Shown: in pieces, positions 10,632-19,121 of the stretch
Position numbering within the stretch: position 1 is the first letter of the stretch
How the letters are laid out: every line of letters starts with the position of its first letter
From: Arboricoccus pini
GTDB taxonomy: Bacteria; Pseudomonadota; Alphaproteobacteria; Geminicoccales; Geminicoccaceae
Reading direction: 5' to 3'
NCBI RefSeq assembly: GCF_900187945.1
Contig: NZ_FYEH01000001.1
Location: 62,001 to 126,000, forward strand
Length of the DNA: 64,000 nt
Program-made: the position numbers and the translations under genes
Notes under the pieces: model-generated
What the model was told of the DNA's origin: nothing
What the model saw: the letters and a program-made list of their open reading frames with translations, nothing else
Databases searched by the model: none

Positions 10632-11252
10632 ATGACGGTCGAGCTTTTCATCTTTTATATCTTCTCGATCGTGACCGTCGCCTCCTCGGTGATGGTGATC
10701 AGTTCGAAGAACCCGGTGCATTCGGTGCTCTTCCTGATCTTGGCCTTCTTCAACGCGGCCGGCCTCTTCATTCTGATCGGCGTCGAGTTCCTGGCGATGG
10801 TACTGGTCGTCGTTTATGTGGGGGCTGTGGCTGTTCTCTTCATGTTCGTCGTCATGATGCTGGACATCAATTTCGTCGAACTCCGCGAAGGGTTCCTGCA
10901 ATATCTGCCGATCGGTGCCTTGATCGGCGTCATTCTTCTGGTCGAGCTGATCCTGGTCGGTACGAGTTGGGCGGTCAGCAGCGGCACCGACCTTGCCGTG
11001 CAGGCAGCCGGCATCAACGCGACGCCGACGGGCATCCCCAACACCAAGGCCTTGGGGATGCTGATCTATACAAACTACTTCTACCTCTTCCAGTCGGCGG
11101 GGCTGATCCTCCTGGTCTCGATCATCGGCGCCATTACGCTGACGCTGCGCGAACGCGTGGGCGTGCGCCGGCAGAACATTTCGCGCCAGGTGAACCGCAA
11201 GCCCAGCGAGACCGTGCAACTGGTCAAGGTGAAGAGCGGAGAGGGCATATGA
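10632..11252 (+). CDS. nuoJ: NADH-quinone oxidoreductase subunit J
   Basis: Membrane subunit, 206 residues, with five predicted transmembrane helices and the family helix 3 ([19 protein letters not shown]) that takes part in conformational coupling. A basic, soluble tail follows the last helix. Its TGA overlaps the ATG of nuoK by four bases. Confidence 0.96.
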   Translation: MTVELFIFYIFSIVTVASSVMVISSKNPVHSVLFLILAFFNAAGLFILIGVEFLAMVLVVVYVGAVAVLFMFVVMMLDINFVELREGFLQYLPIGALIGVILLVELILVGTSWAVSSGTDLAVQAAGINATPTGIPNTKALGMLIYTNYFYLFQSAGLILLVSIIGAITLTLRERVGVRRQNISRQVNRKPSETVQLVKVKSGEGI

Positions 11253-11563
11253 CGAGCACCATTCCCCTGTCGCATTATCTGACGTTGGCGGCTGTCATCT
11301 TCACGATCGGCGTCTTTGGCATCTTTCTGAACCGCAAGAACGTCATCATCATCATGATGTCGATCGAGCTGATTCTCTTGGCGGTGAACATCAATTTCGT
11401 CGCCTTTAGCGCCTATCTGCACGATCTCGCGGGTCAGATCTTCACGATGTTCGTTTTGACCGTGGCCGCCGGCGAGGCGGCGATCGGACTTGCTATCGTC
11501 GTCGTCTATTTCCGTAATCGCGGCACGATCGAGGTTGCCGACATCAACCTGATGAAGGGTTGA
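11249..11563 (+). CDS. nuoK: NADH-quinone oxidoreductase subunit K
   Basis: Small MrpC-like membrane subunit, 104 residues, three transmembrane helices. The conserved membrane glutamates of the E-channel are visible in the [11 protein letters not shown] and [10 protein letters not shown] helices. The start ATG overlaps the nuoJ stop (ATGA). Confidence 0.96.
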   Translation: MTSTIPLSHYLTLAAVIFTIGVFGIFLNRKNVIIIMMSIELILLAVNINFVAFSAYLHDLAGQIFTMFVLTVAAGEAAIGLAIVVVYFRNRGTIEVADINLMKG

Positions 11564-11574
11564 GGACAAGGGAC

Positions 11575-13512
11575 ATGCTGCACACCATCCTCGTCCTCTG
11601 TCCGGCACTGGGTGCCCTGATCGTTGGCCTGTTTGGCCGCTATCTGGGCGACAGGGCCAGCCAGATCATCACCTGCGGCCTGATGGCGATCACCGCCCTT
11701 TGCGCCTGGATCGGCGTCTTCACCTACATGGGCGAGCCCGCCTTCAAGGTGCACTGGTTCACCTGGATCAGCGTCGGCGGCCTTGAGGCGGACTGGTCGC
11801 TCAGGATCGACAGCCTCTCCACGATCATGATGCTGGTCGTTGGCTTCATCAGTTTTCTGATCCACGTCTACTCGGTCGGCTATATGAGCCATGATCCGAG
11901 CAAGCCGCGCTTCATGGCTTATCTCTCGCTCTTCACCTTCGCCATGCTGATGCTGGTGACCTCGGACAACATCATCCAGCTCTTCTTCGGCTGGGAGGGA
12001 GTGGGCGTCGCTTCCTATCTGCTGATCGGTTTCTGGTACACGCGGCCTTCGGCCTGCGCTGCCGCCATGAAGGCCTTCATCGTCAACCGCGTCGGCGACT
12101 TCGCCTTGATGCTGGGCATCGGCGCGCTCTTCCTGGTCTTCGACAGCGTCTCCTACGACGTCATCTTCAATAAGGCGGCCTCGCTAGCCGACACGCAGAT
12201 CGTTCTCTTCGGCGGCACGTTCCAGACGCTCAACATCATCACGCTGCTGCTCTTCATCGGCGCCATGGGCAAGTCGGCACAGATCGGCCTTCACACCTGG
12301 CTGCCTGATGCCATGGAGGGCCCGACACCTGTCTCGGCCCTGATCCATGCGGCCACCATGGTGACGGCCGGCGTGTTCCTGGTGGCGCGCTTCTCGCCGG
12401 TCTTCGAATTCGCGCCGTCCACCTTGGCCTTCGTCACCTTCATCGGCGCCACGACCTGCATCTTCGCCGCGACCGTCGGCATGACCCAGTTCGACATCAA
12501 GCGGGTCATCGCCTACTCGACCTGCTCGCAGCTGGGCTACATGTTCTTCGCCTGCGGAGTCGGGGCCTATCAGGCGGGCGTCTTCCACCTGATGACGCAC
12601 GCCTTCTTCAAAGCCCTCCTCTTCCTGGGTGCGGGTTCGGTCATCCATGCGATGTCTGACGAGCAGGACATGCGCAAGATGGGCGGCATCTGGAAGAAGA
12701 TCCCGCTCACCTACGCCATGATGTGGATCGGCACCCTGGCGCTGATCGGCTTTGGCATTCCGGGCATTGGCGGCTTTGCCGGCTTCTACTCCAAGGATGC
12801 GATCTTGGAGGCCGCCTATGCCTCGAACGGCAGCTTCCACCTCTATGCATTCTGGATGGGCGTGCTGGCCGCGGTGCTGACCGCCTTTTATTCGGGCCGC
12901 CTCATCTTCCTCTCCTTCCATGGGGAGCCGCGTGCCGACCATCATACGATGGAGCATGTGCACGAGAGCCCGCCCATCATGACGGTGCCGTTGATGGTGC
13001 TGGGCGTGGGTGCGGTGATTGCGGGCTTCGTCGCCTTCGGCATGGTCGAGCCCGAGGGTAACTGGTGGGGCGGGGCGATCTTCACCGGCCCGGAGAACCA
13101 CGTGCTGCACGCCATGCACGAGGTGCCGCTCTGGGTGTCGTTGGCACCGTTCTTCGCCATGGCGTTCGGGCTTGGGCTCTCCTGGGTCTTCTATATCGCC
13201 ATGCCTGGCACGGCGCCGAAAATTGCTGCAGCGGTTCGCCCGCTCGACAATTTCCTGCGCAACAAATGGTATTTCGACGAACTCTACGACCGGATCTTCG
13301 TTCGTCCCGCCCTGGCGCTGGGCCGCGGGCTCTGGCATGGCGGCGACCAGGGGATCATCGACCGGTTCGGCCCCGACGGCGTCGCCGGAACGACCTGGGG
13401 CACGGCCCTCAGGATCGCGCGGCTGCAGACCGGTTATGTCTATCACTATGCCTTCGTCATGCTGATCGGCGTTGCCGTCTTCGTCAGCTGGTATCTGTTC
13501 CTGCAGCGTTAG
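11575..13512 (+). CDS. nuoL: NADH-quinone oxidoreductase subunit L
   Basis: Distal antiporter-like proton-pumping subunit, 645 residues, with about 14 core helices followed by the long lateral helix and carboxyl anchor. Signature stretches include GWEGVGVASYLLIGFWY, the lysine helix in MGKSAQIGLHTWLPDAM and the TMVTAGVFLVAR helix. ATG 11575 is chosen because it follows a GAGGACAAGGGAC ribosome site; an in-frame ATG 15 bases upstream adds five residues. Confidence 0.97.
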   Translation: MLHTILVLCPALGALIVGLFGRYLGDRASQIITCGLMAITALCAWIGVFTYMGEPAFKVHWFTWISVGGLEADWSLRIDSLSTIMMLVVGFISFLIHVYSVGYMSHDPSKPRFMAYLSLFTFAMLMLVTSDNIIQLFFGWEGVGVASYLLIGFWYTRPSACAAAMKAFIVNRVGDFALMLGIGALFLVFDSVSYDVIFNKAASLADTQIVLFGGTFQTLNIITLLLFIGAMGKSAQIGLHTWLPDAMEGPTPVSALIHAATMVTAGVFLVARFSPVFEFAPSTLAFVTFIGATTCIFAATVGMTQFDIKRVIAYSTCSQLGYMFFACGVGAYQAGVFHLMTHAFFKALLFLGAGSVIHAMSDEQDMRKMGGIWKKIPLTYAMMWIGTLALIGFGIPGIGGFAGFYSKDAILEAAYASNGSFHLYAFWMGVLAAVLTAFYSGRLIFLSFHGEPRADHHTMEHVHESPPIMTVPLMVLGVGAVIAGFVAFGMVEPEGNWWGGAIFTGPENHVLHAMHEVPLWVSLAPFFAMAFGLGLSWVFYIAMPGTAPKIAAAVRPLDNFLRNKWYFDELYDRIFVRPALALGRGLWHGGDQGIIDRFGPDGVAGTTWGTALRIARLQTGYVYHYAFVMLIGVAVFVSWYLFLQR

Positions 13513-13521
13513 GTGGAATCC

Positions 13522-15069
13522 ATGGGCGATTGGCCTCTTCTCTCGCTCGTCACCTTCCTGCCTCTGGTCGGTGCCGGCTTCATCTTCTTCATTCGCGGCG
13601 ACGAGGAAACGGTCGCGCGCAATGCGCGTGGCGTGGCCCTCTGGACCTCGCTCGTCACCTTCATCCTCTCGCTGATGATCTGGGCCAATTTCGACTACGC
13701 CCAGGCAGGGTTCCAGTTCGTCGAACGGGCTGACTGGTTCGAGGGACTGGGCATCAGCTACCGGATGGGGATCGACGGGATCTCGCTCTGGTTCGTGCTC
13801 CTCTCGACCTTGTTGACCGTCGTCGTCGTCATCGGCTCCTGGTTCTCGGTGCATGTCCGGGTCAAGGAGTTCATGATCGCGTTCTTGGTCATGGACACGC
13901 TGATGGTGGGCGTCTTCTGCGCGCTCGACCTCGTCCTCTTCTATATCTTCTTTGAGGGCATCTTGATCCCGATGTACCTCATCATCGGGATCTGGGGCGG
14001 CAAGCGGCGCATCTACGCGAGCTTCAAGTTCTTCCTCTACACGCTCCTGGGCTCGCTGCTCTTCCTGATCGCCGTCGTCACCATGTACGTGCAGGCGGGA
14101 ACCACCGACATTCCCAGCCTGATGGTCTATGGCTTCGATCCGACGCTGCAGAAATGGCTCTGGATCGCGATGTTCGCCTCCTTTGCCGTCAAGGTGCCGA
14201 TGTGGCCCTTCCATACCTGGCTGCCGGATGCGCATGTCGAGGCGCCGACGGCGGGCTCCGTGCTCCTGGCGGGCGTGCTGCTGAAGCTCGGCGGCTATGG
14301 CTTCCTCCGCTTCTCGCTACCGATGCTGCCCGACGCCTCGGCCTATTTCGCGCCTCTTATCTACACGCTCTCGGCGGTAGCGGTCGTCTACACCTCGCTC
14401 GTGGCCCTCGTGCAGAGCGACATGAAGAAGCTCATCGCCTATTCCTCGATTGCTCATATGGGCATCGTGACGATCGGCTGCTTCACGCCGAACTCCCTGG
14501 GCATTCAGGGCTCAATCGTGCAGATGCTGAGCCACGGCGTCGTCTCGGCGGCACTCTTCATGTGCGTGGGTGTCGTCTATGATCGCCTCCATACGCGCGA
14601 CATCGACGCTTATGGCGGCCTTGCGCAGAACATGCCCTTCTACGCCTTGATCTTCCTCTTCTTCACCTTCGCCGCCGTAGGCGTGCCTGGAACCTCGGGT
14701 TTCGTCGGTGAGCTCATGGTGATTGTCGGCATCTTCCAGTTCAATCAGTGGGTGTCGTTCTTTGCCGCCACGGGCCTGATCCTGGGAGCCGCCTATATGC
14801 TCTGGCTCTATCGCCGGGTGGTCTTTGGCGCGTTGACCAAGGAAAATCTTAAGGCGCTCAAGGACGTGCGGTTGAACGAGGTCGTGGCCTTTGCCCCGCT
14901 CATCATTCTGGCCGTCGTTATGGGCATCTATCCCTCGATCTTCACGGCGCCGATGAATGCTTCGGTCGACGCCCTGGTGAGCCATGTCTCGACCGCCTTC
15001 GAGCAGGCCCCGAACGCGCCGCATTTGGCTTTGGGTGCGAGCGCACCCGCATCTCTGGCAGCACGATGA
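13522..15069 (+). CDS. nuoM: NADH-quinone oxidoreductase subunit M
   Basis: Antiporter-like proton-pumping subunit, 515 residues, about 14 transmembrane helices. The conserved glutamate helix (FFEGILIPMYLIIGIWG) and lysine helix (AVKVPMWPFHTWLPDAH) are present. I prefer ATG 13522 over an in-frame GTG at 13513 because TAGGTGG lies just upstream of the ATG. The carboxyl tail beyond the last helix is Ala/Pro rich. Confidence 0.97.
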   Translation: MGDWPLLSLVTFLPLVGAGFIFFIRGDEETVARNARGVALWTSLVTFILSLMIWANFDYAQAGFQFVERADWFEGLGISYRMGIDGISLWFVLLSTLLTVVVVIGSWFSVHVRVKEFMIAFLVMDTLMVGVFCALDLVLFYIFFEGILIPMYLIIGIWGGKRRIYASFKFFLYTLLGSLLFLIAVVTMYVQAGTTDIPSLMVYGFDPTLQKWLWIAMFASFAVKVPMWPFHTWLPDAHVEAPTAGSVLLAGVLLKLGGYGFLRFSLPMLPDASAYFAPLIYTLSAVAVVYTSLVALVQSDMKKLIAYSSIAHMGIVTIGCFTPNSLGIQGSIVQMLSHGVVSAALFMCVGVVYDRLHTRDIDAYGGLAQNMPFYALIFLFFTFAAVGVPGTSGFVGELMVIVGIFQFNQWVSFFAATGLILGAAYMLWLYRRVVFGALTKENLKALKDVRLNEVVAFAPLIILAVVMGIYPSIFTAPMNASVDALVSHVSTAFEQAPNAPHLALGASAPASLAAR

Positions 15070-15094
15070 GCAACTTCTCTCGAAAGTCCGCGCG

Positions 15095-16600
15095 ATGACC
15101 GATGGCCTGGCCTTGAACCTCACGCCGCTCTTGCCCGAGATCGTGCTCTTTCTGGCGGCCCTGGCGTTACTCGTCGTGGGTGCCTTTAAAGATAAGGAAG
15201 GCGCGCGCATCGTCACGGTGCTGGCCGTGATCTCGCTGATCCTGGCTGCACTCCTGACGCTGGCACTTAGCCGGACCACGGTCTTGGCAATGGGCGGGCA
15301 TTTCGTCGAGGACGGCTTTGCCGCCTTCTTCAAGATGCTGATCTTCCTTGGTGCAGCTGGCAGCCTCATCGTCGCCAACGGCTATATGCGCGATGCGGGC
15401 ATCGAGCGCTTTGAATACCCGGTCCTGGCCCTCTTCAGCACGCTCGGCATGAGCATGATGGTCTCGGCCAACAGCCTTCTTGCCCTCTACATGGCGCTGG
15501 AGCTGACCTCGCTGCCGCTCTACGTCATGGCGGCCTTCAACCGTGACACGGTCCGCTCCTCCGAGGCTGGCCTGAAATATTTCATCCTTGGGGCGCTGGC
15601 CTCGGGCATGCTTCTTTATGGCTGCTCCTTGGTTTACGGCTTCAACGGAAGCTTGATGTTCGGCGAACTCGGCCGCGCCCTCAGTGTCGATGGGCGCCTC
15701 CCGGTCGGTACGGTGGTCGGCATCGTGTTCATCCTGGCGGGTCTGGCCTTCAAGCTGGGTGCGGTGCCCTTCCACATGTGGACGCCCGACGTCTATGAGG
15801 GCTCGCCGACGCCAGTCTCGACCTTCTTCGCCTCGGCCCCCAAGATCGCCGCCATGGGACTGCTCATCCGGGTGCTCATGCAGCCCTTTGGTCATCACGT
15901 GGTCGAGTGGCAGCAGGTCGTCATCCTGATCTCCGTCCTCTCGATGCTCCTTGGTGCATTTGCCGCCATCGGCCAGACCAACATCAAGCGGCTGATGGCT
16001 TATTCTTCGATCGGCCATATCGGCTACGCCTTCGTCGGCCTTTCCGCCGGCACCGAGAAGGGCGTCGTCGCCGTCCTGGTCTACATGGCGATCTATGTCG
16101 TCATGACCGTGGGCACATTTGCCTGCATTCTCAAGATGCGGCGCGACGGACGCTATATCGAGACGATCGCCGACTTGGCCGGGCTCTCGGCCAGTCGGCC
16201 GATGATGGCTGCCTGCTTTGCCATCTTCATGTTCTCCCTGGCCGGCATCCCGCCCCTGGCCGGCTTCTTCGGCAAGCTCTATGTCTTCATGGCGGCCGTC
16301 GACGCGGGCTATCTCTGGCTGGCGCTTTTCGGCGCGCTCACGAGTGTTGTTGGCGCCTATTACTACTTGCGCATCGTTAAGATCATCTATTTTGACGATC
16401 CAGCTGCTGCCTTCGATAACACGCCCCATCCGGCACTCAATGCCGTCTCGGTGATCGCGGCCGCCTTGATCCTCTTCTTCATCGTGGTGCCGGGGCCGGT
16501 GACGAGGGCAGCCGGTTCGGCGGCGGCATCGCTGGTAACGCCGGCGTCTGGTGCCGCAAATGTCCCCGCACCCGCCAGCCGGGTGACCGCGCTGCGGTGA
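15095..16600 (+). CDS. nuoN: NADH-quinone oxidoreductase subunit N
   Basis: Third antiporter-like subunit of complex I, 501 residues, completing the 14-gene set. The helix with MALELTSLPLYVMAAFNRD and the FKLGAVPFHMWTPDVYEG lysine segment identify it. The start is the ATG giving MTDGLALNLTP. Its TGA overlaps the GTG of birA, so the operon continues into the biotin ligase gene. Confidence 0.97.
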   Translation: MTDGLALNLTPLLPEIVLFLAALALLVVGAFKDKEGARIVTVLAVISLILAALLTLALSRTTVLAMGGHFVEDGFAAFFKMLIFLGAAGSLIVANGYMRDAGIERFEYPVLALFSTLGMSMMVSANSLLALYMALELTSLPLYVMAAFNRDTVRSSEAGLKYFILGALASGMLLYGCSLVYGFNGSLMFGELGRALSVDGRLPVGTVVGIVFILAGLAFKLGAVPFHMWTPDVYEGSPTPVSTFFASAPKIAAMGLLIRVLMQPFGHHVVEWQQVVILISVLSMLLGAFAAIGQTNIKRLMAYSSIGHIGYAFVGLSAGTEKGVVAVLVYMAIYVVMTVGTFACILKMRRDGRYIETIADLAGLSASRPMMAACFAIFMFSLAGIPPLAGFFGKLYVFMAAVDAGYLWLALFGALTSVVGAYYYLRIVKIIYFDDPAAAFDNTPHPALNAVSVIAAALILFFIVVPGPVTRAAGSAAASLVTPASGAANVPAPASRVTALR

Positions 16601-17331
16601 GCGCGCCCTATCGGCTTCGCCTCCTCGAGGAGGCAAGCAGCACCAACGATCTGGCGCGCGAGGCGGCCCTGGCTGGCGAGCCCGCCGACCTTTGGATCGT
16701 TGCCCGCAGCCAGTCGGGCGGGCGGGGCCGGCTGGGGCGGCCTTGGCGCTCGCCGCCGGGAAATTTCTACGGCTCGCTCATCCTTCGACTGGAGGCCGAT
16801 CTGGCCACTGCGTCGACCTTGTCGCTGGTGGCCGGCTTGGCCGTGGCCGAAACGATCCATGAGCTATCGGGCGGCCGGCTCGCTCCCCGTCTCAAATGGC
16901 CGAACGATGTCTTGATCGATGGCGCCAAGTTGGCCGGCATCCTCGTCGAGGGTGCGATGGACGGGCAGGGATGCTGGCTGGTGATCGGCATCGGGGTCAA
17001 TCTTGAGAGTGCGCCTGCGGATCTGCCTTATCCCGCGACCTCGCTGCGGGCCGCGGGGCTGCCCGCCTTGTCGCCCGAGGCCTTTCTGGCCGTCCTCGAC
17101 GGATGCTTCCGCGGCCGGCTGCGCCAATGGCGGGAGGGTGGATTTCCGGCGCTGCGCGAAGCCTGGCTGACAGCGGCCATGGGCATTGGCCAACTCGTAA
17201 AGATCCGCCAAGGCGAGCGTGAGCGCGAGGGGAGGCTGGCCGATCTCGCCGGTGACGGCGCCATACTGGTTGAATTCGACGGCGGAGCCATGGAGCATTT
17301 CACGGCCGGTGAAATCGTCTTCCAGCACTGA
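16597..17331 (+). CDS. birA: Biotin--[acetyl-CoA-carboxylase] ligase (no DNA-binding domain)
   Basis: Biotin protein ligase, 244 residues, which makes biotinyl-AMP and attaches biotin to the carrier domain of acetyl-CoA and similar carboxylases. The biotin/ATP loop is visible as SGGRGRLGRPW at about residues 38-48, with LKWPNDVLIDGAKLAGILVE further on and a small SH3-like carboxyl domain. It lacks the N-terminal helix-turn-helix of E. coli BirA, so it should not act as a repressor. Its GTG start overlaps the nuoN stop; nuoN-birA coupling is common in alphaproteobacteria. Confidence 0.95.
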   Translation: MSAPYRLRLLEEASSTNDLAREAALAGEPADLWIVARSQSGGRGRLGRPWRSPPGNFYGSLILRLEADLATASTLSLVAGLAVAETIHELSGGRLAPRLKWPNDVLIDGAKLAGILVEGAMDGQGCWLVIGIGVNLESAPADLPYPATSLRAAGLPALSPEAFLAVLDGCFRGRLRQWREGGFPALREAWLTAAMGIGQLVKIRQGEREREGRLADLAGDGAILVEFDGGAMEHFTAGEIVFQH

Positions 17332-17430
17332 GGCTTGGAAGTTCCTTTCGTCGTGTGCTGGACTTGCGGGAGAGATCGGACGCGGCCGGGAGGCTGTGTC
17401 TTAGGAGATTTCGAAGAGGAGGCATCGATC

Positions 17431-18177
17431 ATGTTCCTCGATTTCAGCCGTCTCGAGATGCGCTATGATCCTTTTCCGATTGGCGCCGTCTGCCCCGTGA
17501 TGGACGAGACGCTGTATCGTGAATTAGTGGCCGACTATCCGCCGCGCGAACTCTTTGCGGACATGTCCAAAGTCGGCAACAAACTGGCGCTCAACCCTTA
17601 CTGGAATGGGCGGCAGTTCAAGGAGTTCGTCGCCGGCCATCCGCGCTGGCGCGCGTTCAATCGCTGGATCATCAGCGCTGACTTTATCGAGACCGTGCTG
17701 CAGAGCTTGCGCGAGCGTCATGTCGATCTCGGCTTTAAGGCGCGAACGAACCCGCTAAAGAAGCTTTTGCGCAATCTGCGACGGGGACGCATTCATACAG
17801 GTCAGGCGCCCCTCACCTCGAGGATGGAGTTCTCGATGCTGCCGGCCGATGGTGGCTCGGTCATCCCGCATACCGATGCGCCGGGCAAGATCGTGACCCT
17901 CGTCGTGACGATGGTGTCGCCGGGGGAGTGGAATGCCGAATTTGGCGGTGGCACCGACGTCAATCGGCCGAAGAACGATCGGCATCGCTATAATCAGCGT
18001 AACCAACAGGCCGGTTTCGAGGAAATGGACGTGCTCGCAACCTACGATTTCGTGCCGAATCAGGCGGTCGTCTTCGTCAAGACGTTCAATTCATGGCATT
18101 CCGTCCGGCCCATGACCGGTCGTGGCAGCCCGTTGATGCGGCGCACCCTGACGATCAATATCGAGGCGCAGCAATAA
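17431..18177 (+). CDS. 2OG-Fe(II) oxygenase-like protein
   Basis: A 248-residue protein with the facial triad expected of 2-oxoglutarate/Fe(II) dioxygenases: His147-x-Asp149 (PHTDAPGK), His223 (NSWHSV) and a basic RR at 237-238 to hold 2-oxoglutarate. The fold resembles the prolyl-hydroxylase-type group; the substrate is unknown. GAGGAGG precedes the ATG at 17431 with good spacing. The gene sits between birA and coaX, which are usually adjacent, and is less GC rich in places (for example GAATTAGTG), so it may be an insertion. It appears to be followed by a new promoter region before coaX. Confidence 0.8.
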   Translation: MFLDFSRLEMRYDPFPIGAVCPVMDETLYRELVADYPPRELFADMSKVGNKLALNPYWNGRQFKEFVAGHPRWRAFNRWIISADFIETVLQSLRERHVDLGFKARTNPLKKLLRNLRRGRIHTGQAPLTSRMEFSMLPADGGSVIPHTDAPGKIVTLVVTMVSPGEWNAEFGGGTDVNRPKNDRHRYNQRNQQAGFEEMDVLATYDFVPNQAVVFVKTFNSWHSVRPMTGRGSPLMRRTLTINIEAQQ

Positions 18178-18311
18178 GCTCTGGCGCCTACGCATCCAGC
18201 CATCTTCTCAGCGCGACGAAGATAACTAATTAAGGCAGCTTCGGTCATTATTGTGGCCGGCGCGGCTGGCGCTTTGCCCGCCGTGCGCTGTTTCTTATTG
18301 GGAAGGTGTCG

Positions 18312-19121
18312 ATGCTGCTGGCGATCGACGTAGGCAACACCAACACGGTCTTCGCGCTTTATCGCGGCCGGCAGTCGATCGGGCAGTGGCGGCTCTCCAC
18401 CGTGCGCGATCGCACGGCCGAGGAATATGCCGTGGCCCTGATCCAGCTGATGCAGCTCAAGGGCCTGGCTCATGGCGAGGTCGGCGCGGTCCTGATCTCG
18501 AGCGTTGTGCCGCAGGCGGTGATGCCGCTCCGCTGGATGAGCCGGGACTTCTTCAACCGCAGGGCTTTCGTCGTCGGAGAGGACCTGGACTATCCAATCC
18601 GCATCCTCCTTTCGGACCCACGCGAAATCGGTGCTGATCGCGTCGTCAACGCGGTGGCGGCACTCAGCCGCTACCAGCCACCCCTGATCGTCGTCGATTT
18701 CGGCACGGCCACGACGTTCGATGTCGTCGACGCCGAGGGTGCCTATCGGGGTGGCGTCATCGCGCCGGGGATCAATCTTTCCATCGAGGCCCTGCACAGG
18801 GCTGCGGCCAAGCTGCCGCGTATCGCCATCGAGCCGCCGCCTCGGGTCATCGGCCAGTCGACGGTAGGCGCCATGCAATCGGGAATTTTTTGGGGTTATG
18901 TTGGACTCATCGAAGGACTCGTCCGCAGGATCGAGGAAGAGTACGGTACGTCTATGAAAGTTATTGCTACCGGCGGCCTCGCCCCGCTATTCGCCAGGCG
19001 CGCCCCCGTGCTCGCCCATATTGATCGCGATCTGACGATGGCGGGATTGCTCGAACTCTACGAGCGATATCGTCCTCAGATCGACCAGCAAAGCGATCTC
19101 GCGGCCGGAGGTGCGCGATGA
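18312..19121 (+). CDS. coaX: Type III pantothenate kinase
   Basis: Catalyses the first step of coenzyme A synthesis, ATP-dependent phosphorylation of pantothenate; 269 residues, ASKHA fold. The phosphate-binding motif AIDVGNTNT is at the amino end, GADRVVNAVAAL and VDFGTATTFDVVD in the middle, and the carboxyl GGLAPLF segment closes the fold. GGAAGG sits five bases before ATG 18312; a GTG at 18306 is also in frame. The stop overlaps rnj. It should function without feedback by CoA, as type III enzymes do. Confidence 0.95.
   Translation: MLLAIDVGNTNTVFALYRGRQSIGQWRLSTVRDRTAEEYAVALIQLMQLKGLAHGEVGAVLISSVVPQAVMPLRWMSRDFFNRRAFVVGEDLDYPIRILLSDPREIGADRVVNAVAALSRYQPPLIVVDFGTATTFDVVDAEGAYRGGVIAPGINLSIEALHRAAAKLPRIAIEPPPRVIGQSTVGAMQSGIFWGYVGLIEGLVRRIEEEYGTSMKVIATGGLAPLFARRAPVLAHIDRDLTMAGLLELYERYRPQIDQQSDLAAGGAR

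Noticed and set aside
8937-11219. A 760-codon open frame on the minus strand over nuoH, nuoI and nuoJ
   Set aside because: It is antisense to three certain genes, extremely rich in Asp, Glu, His, Gln and Arg with no domain, as expected from reading GC-biased membrane-protein codons backwards.
12184-14235. A 683-codon minus-strand frame over nuoL and nuoM
   Set aside because: It has the same charged, repetitive composition and lies antisense to clear complex I genes.
15167-16636. A 489-codon minus-strand frame over nuoN
   Set aside because: It is an antisense shadow of nuoN with no recognisable motif.
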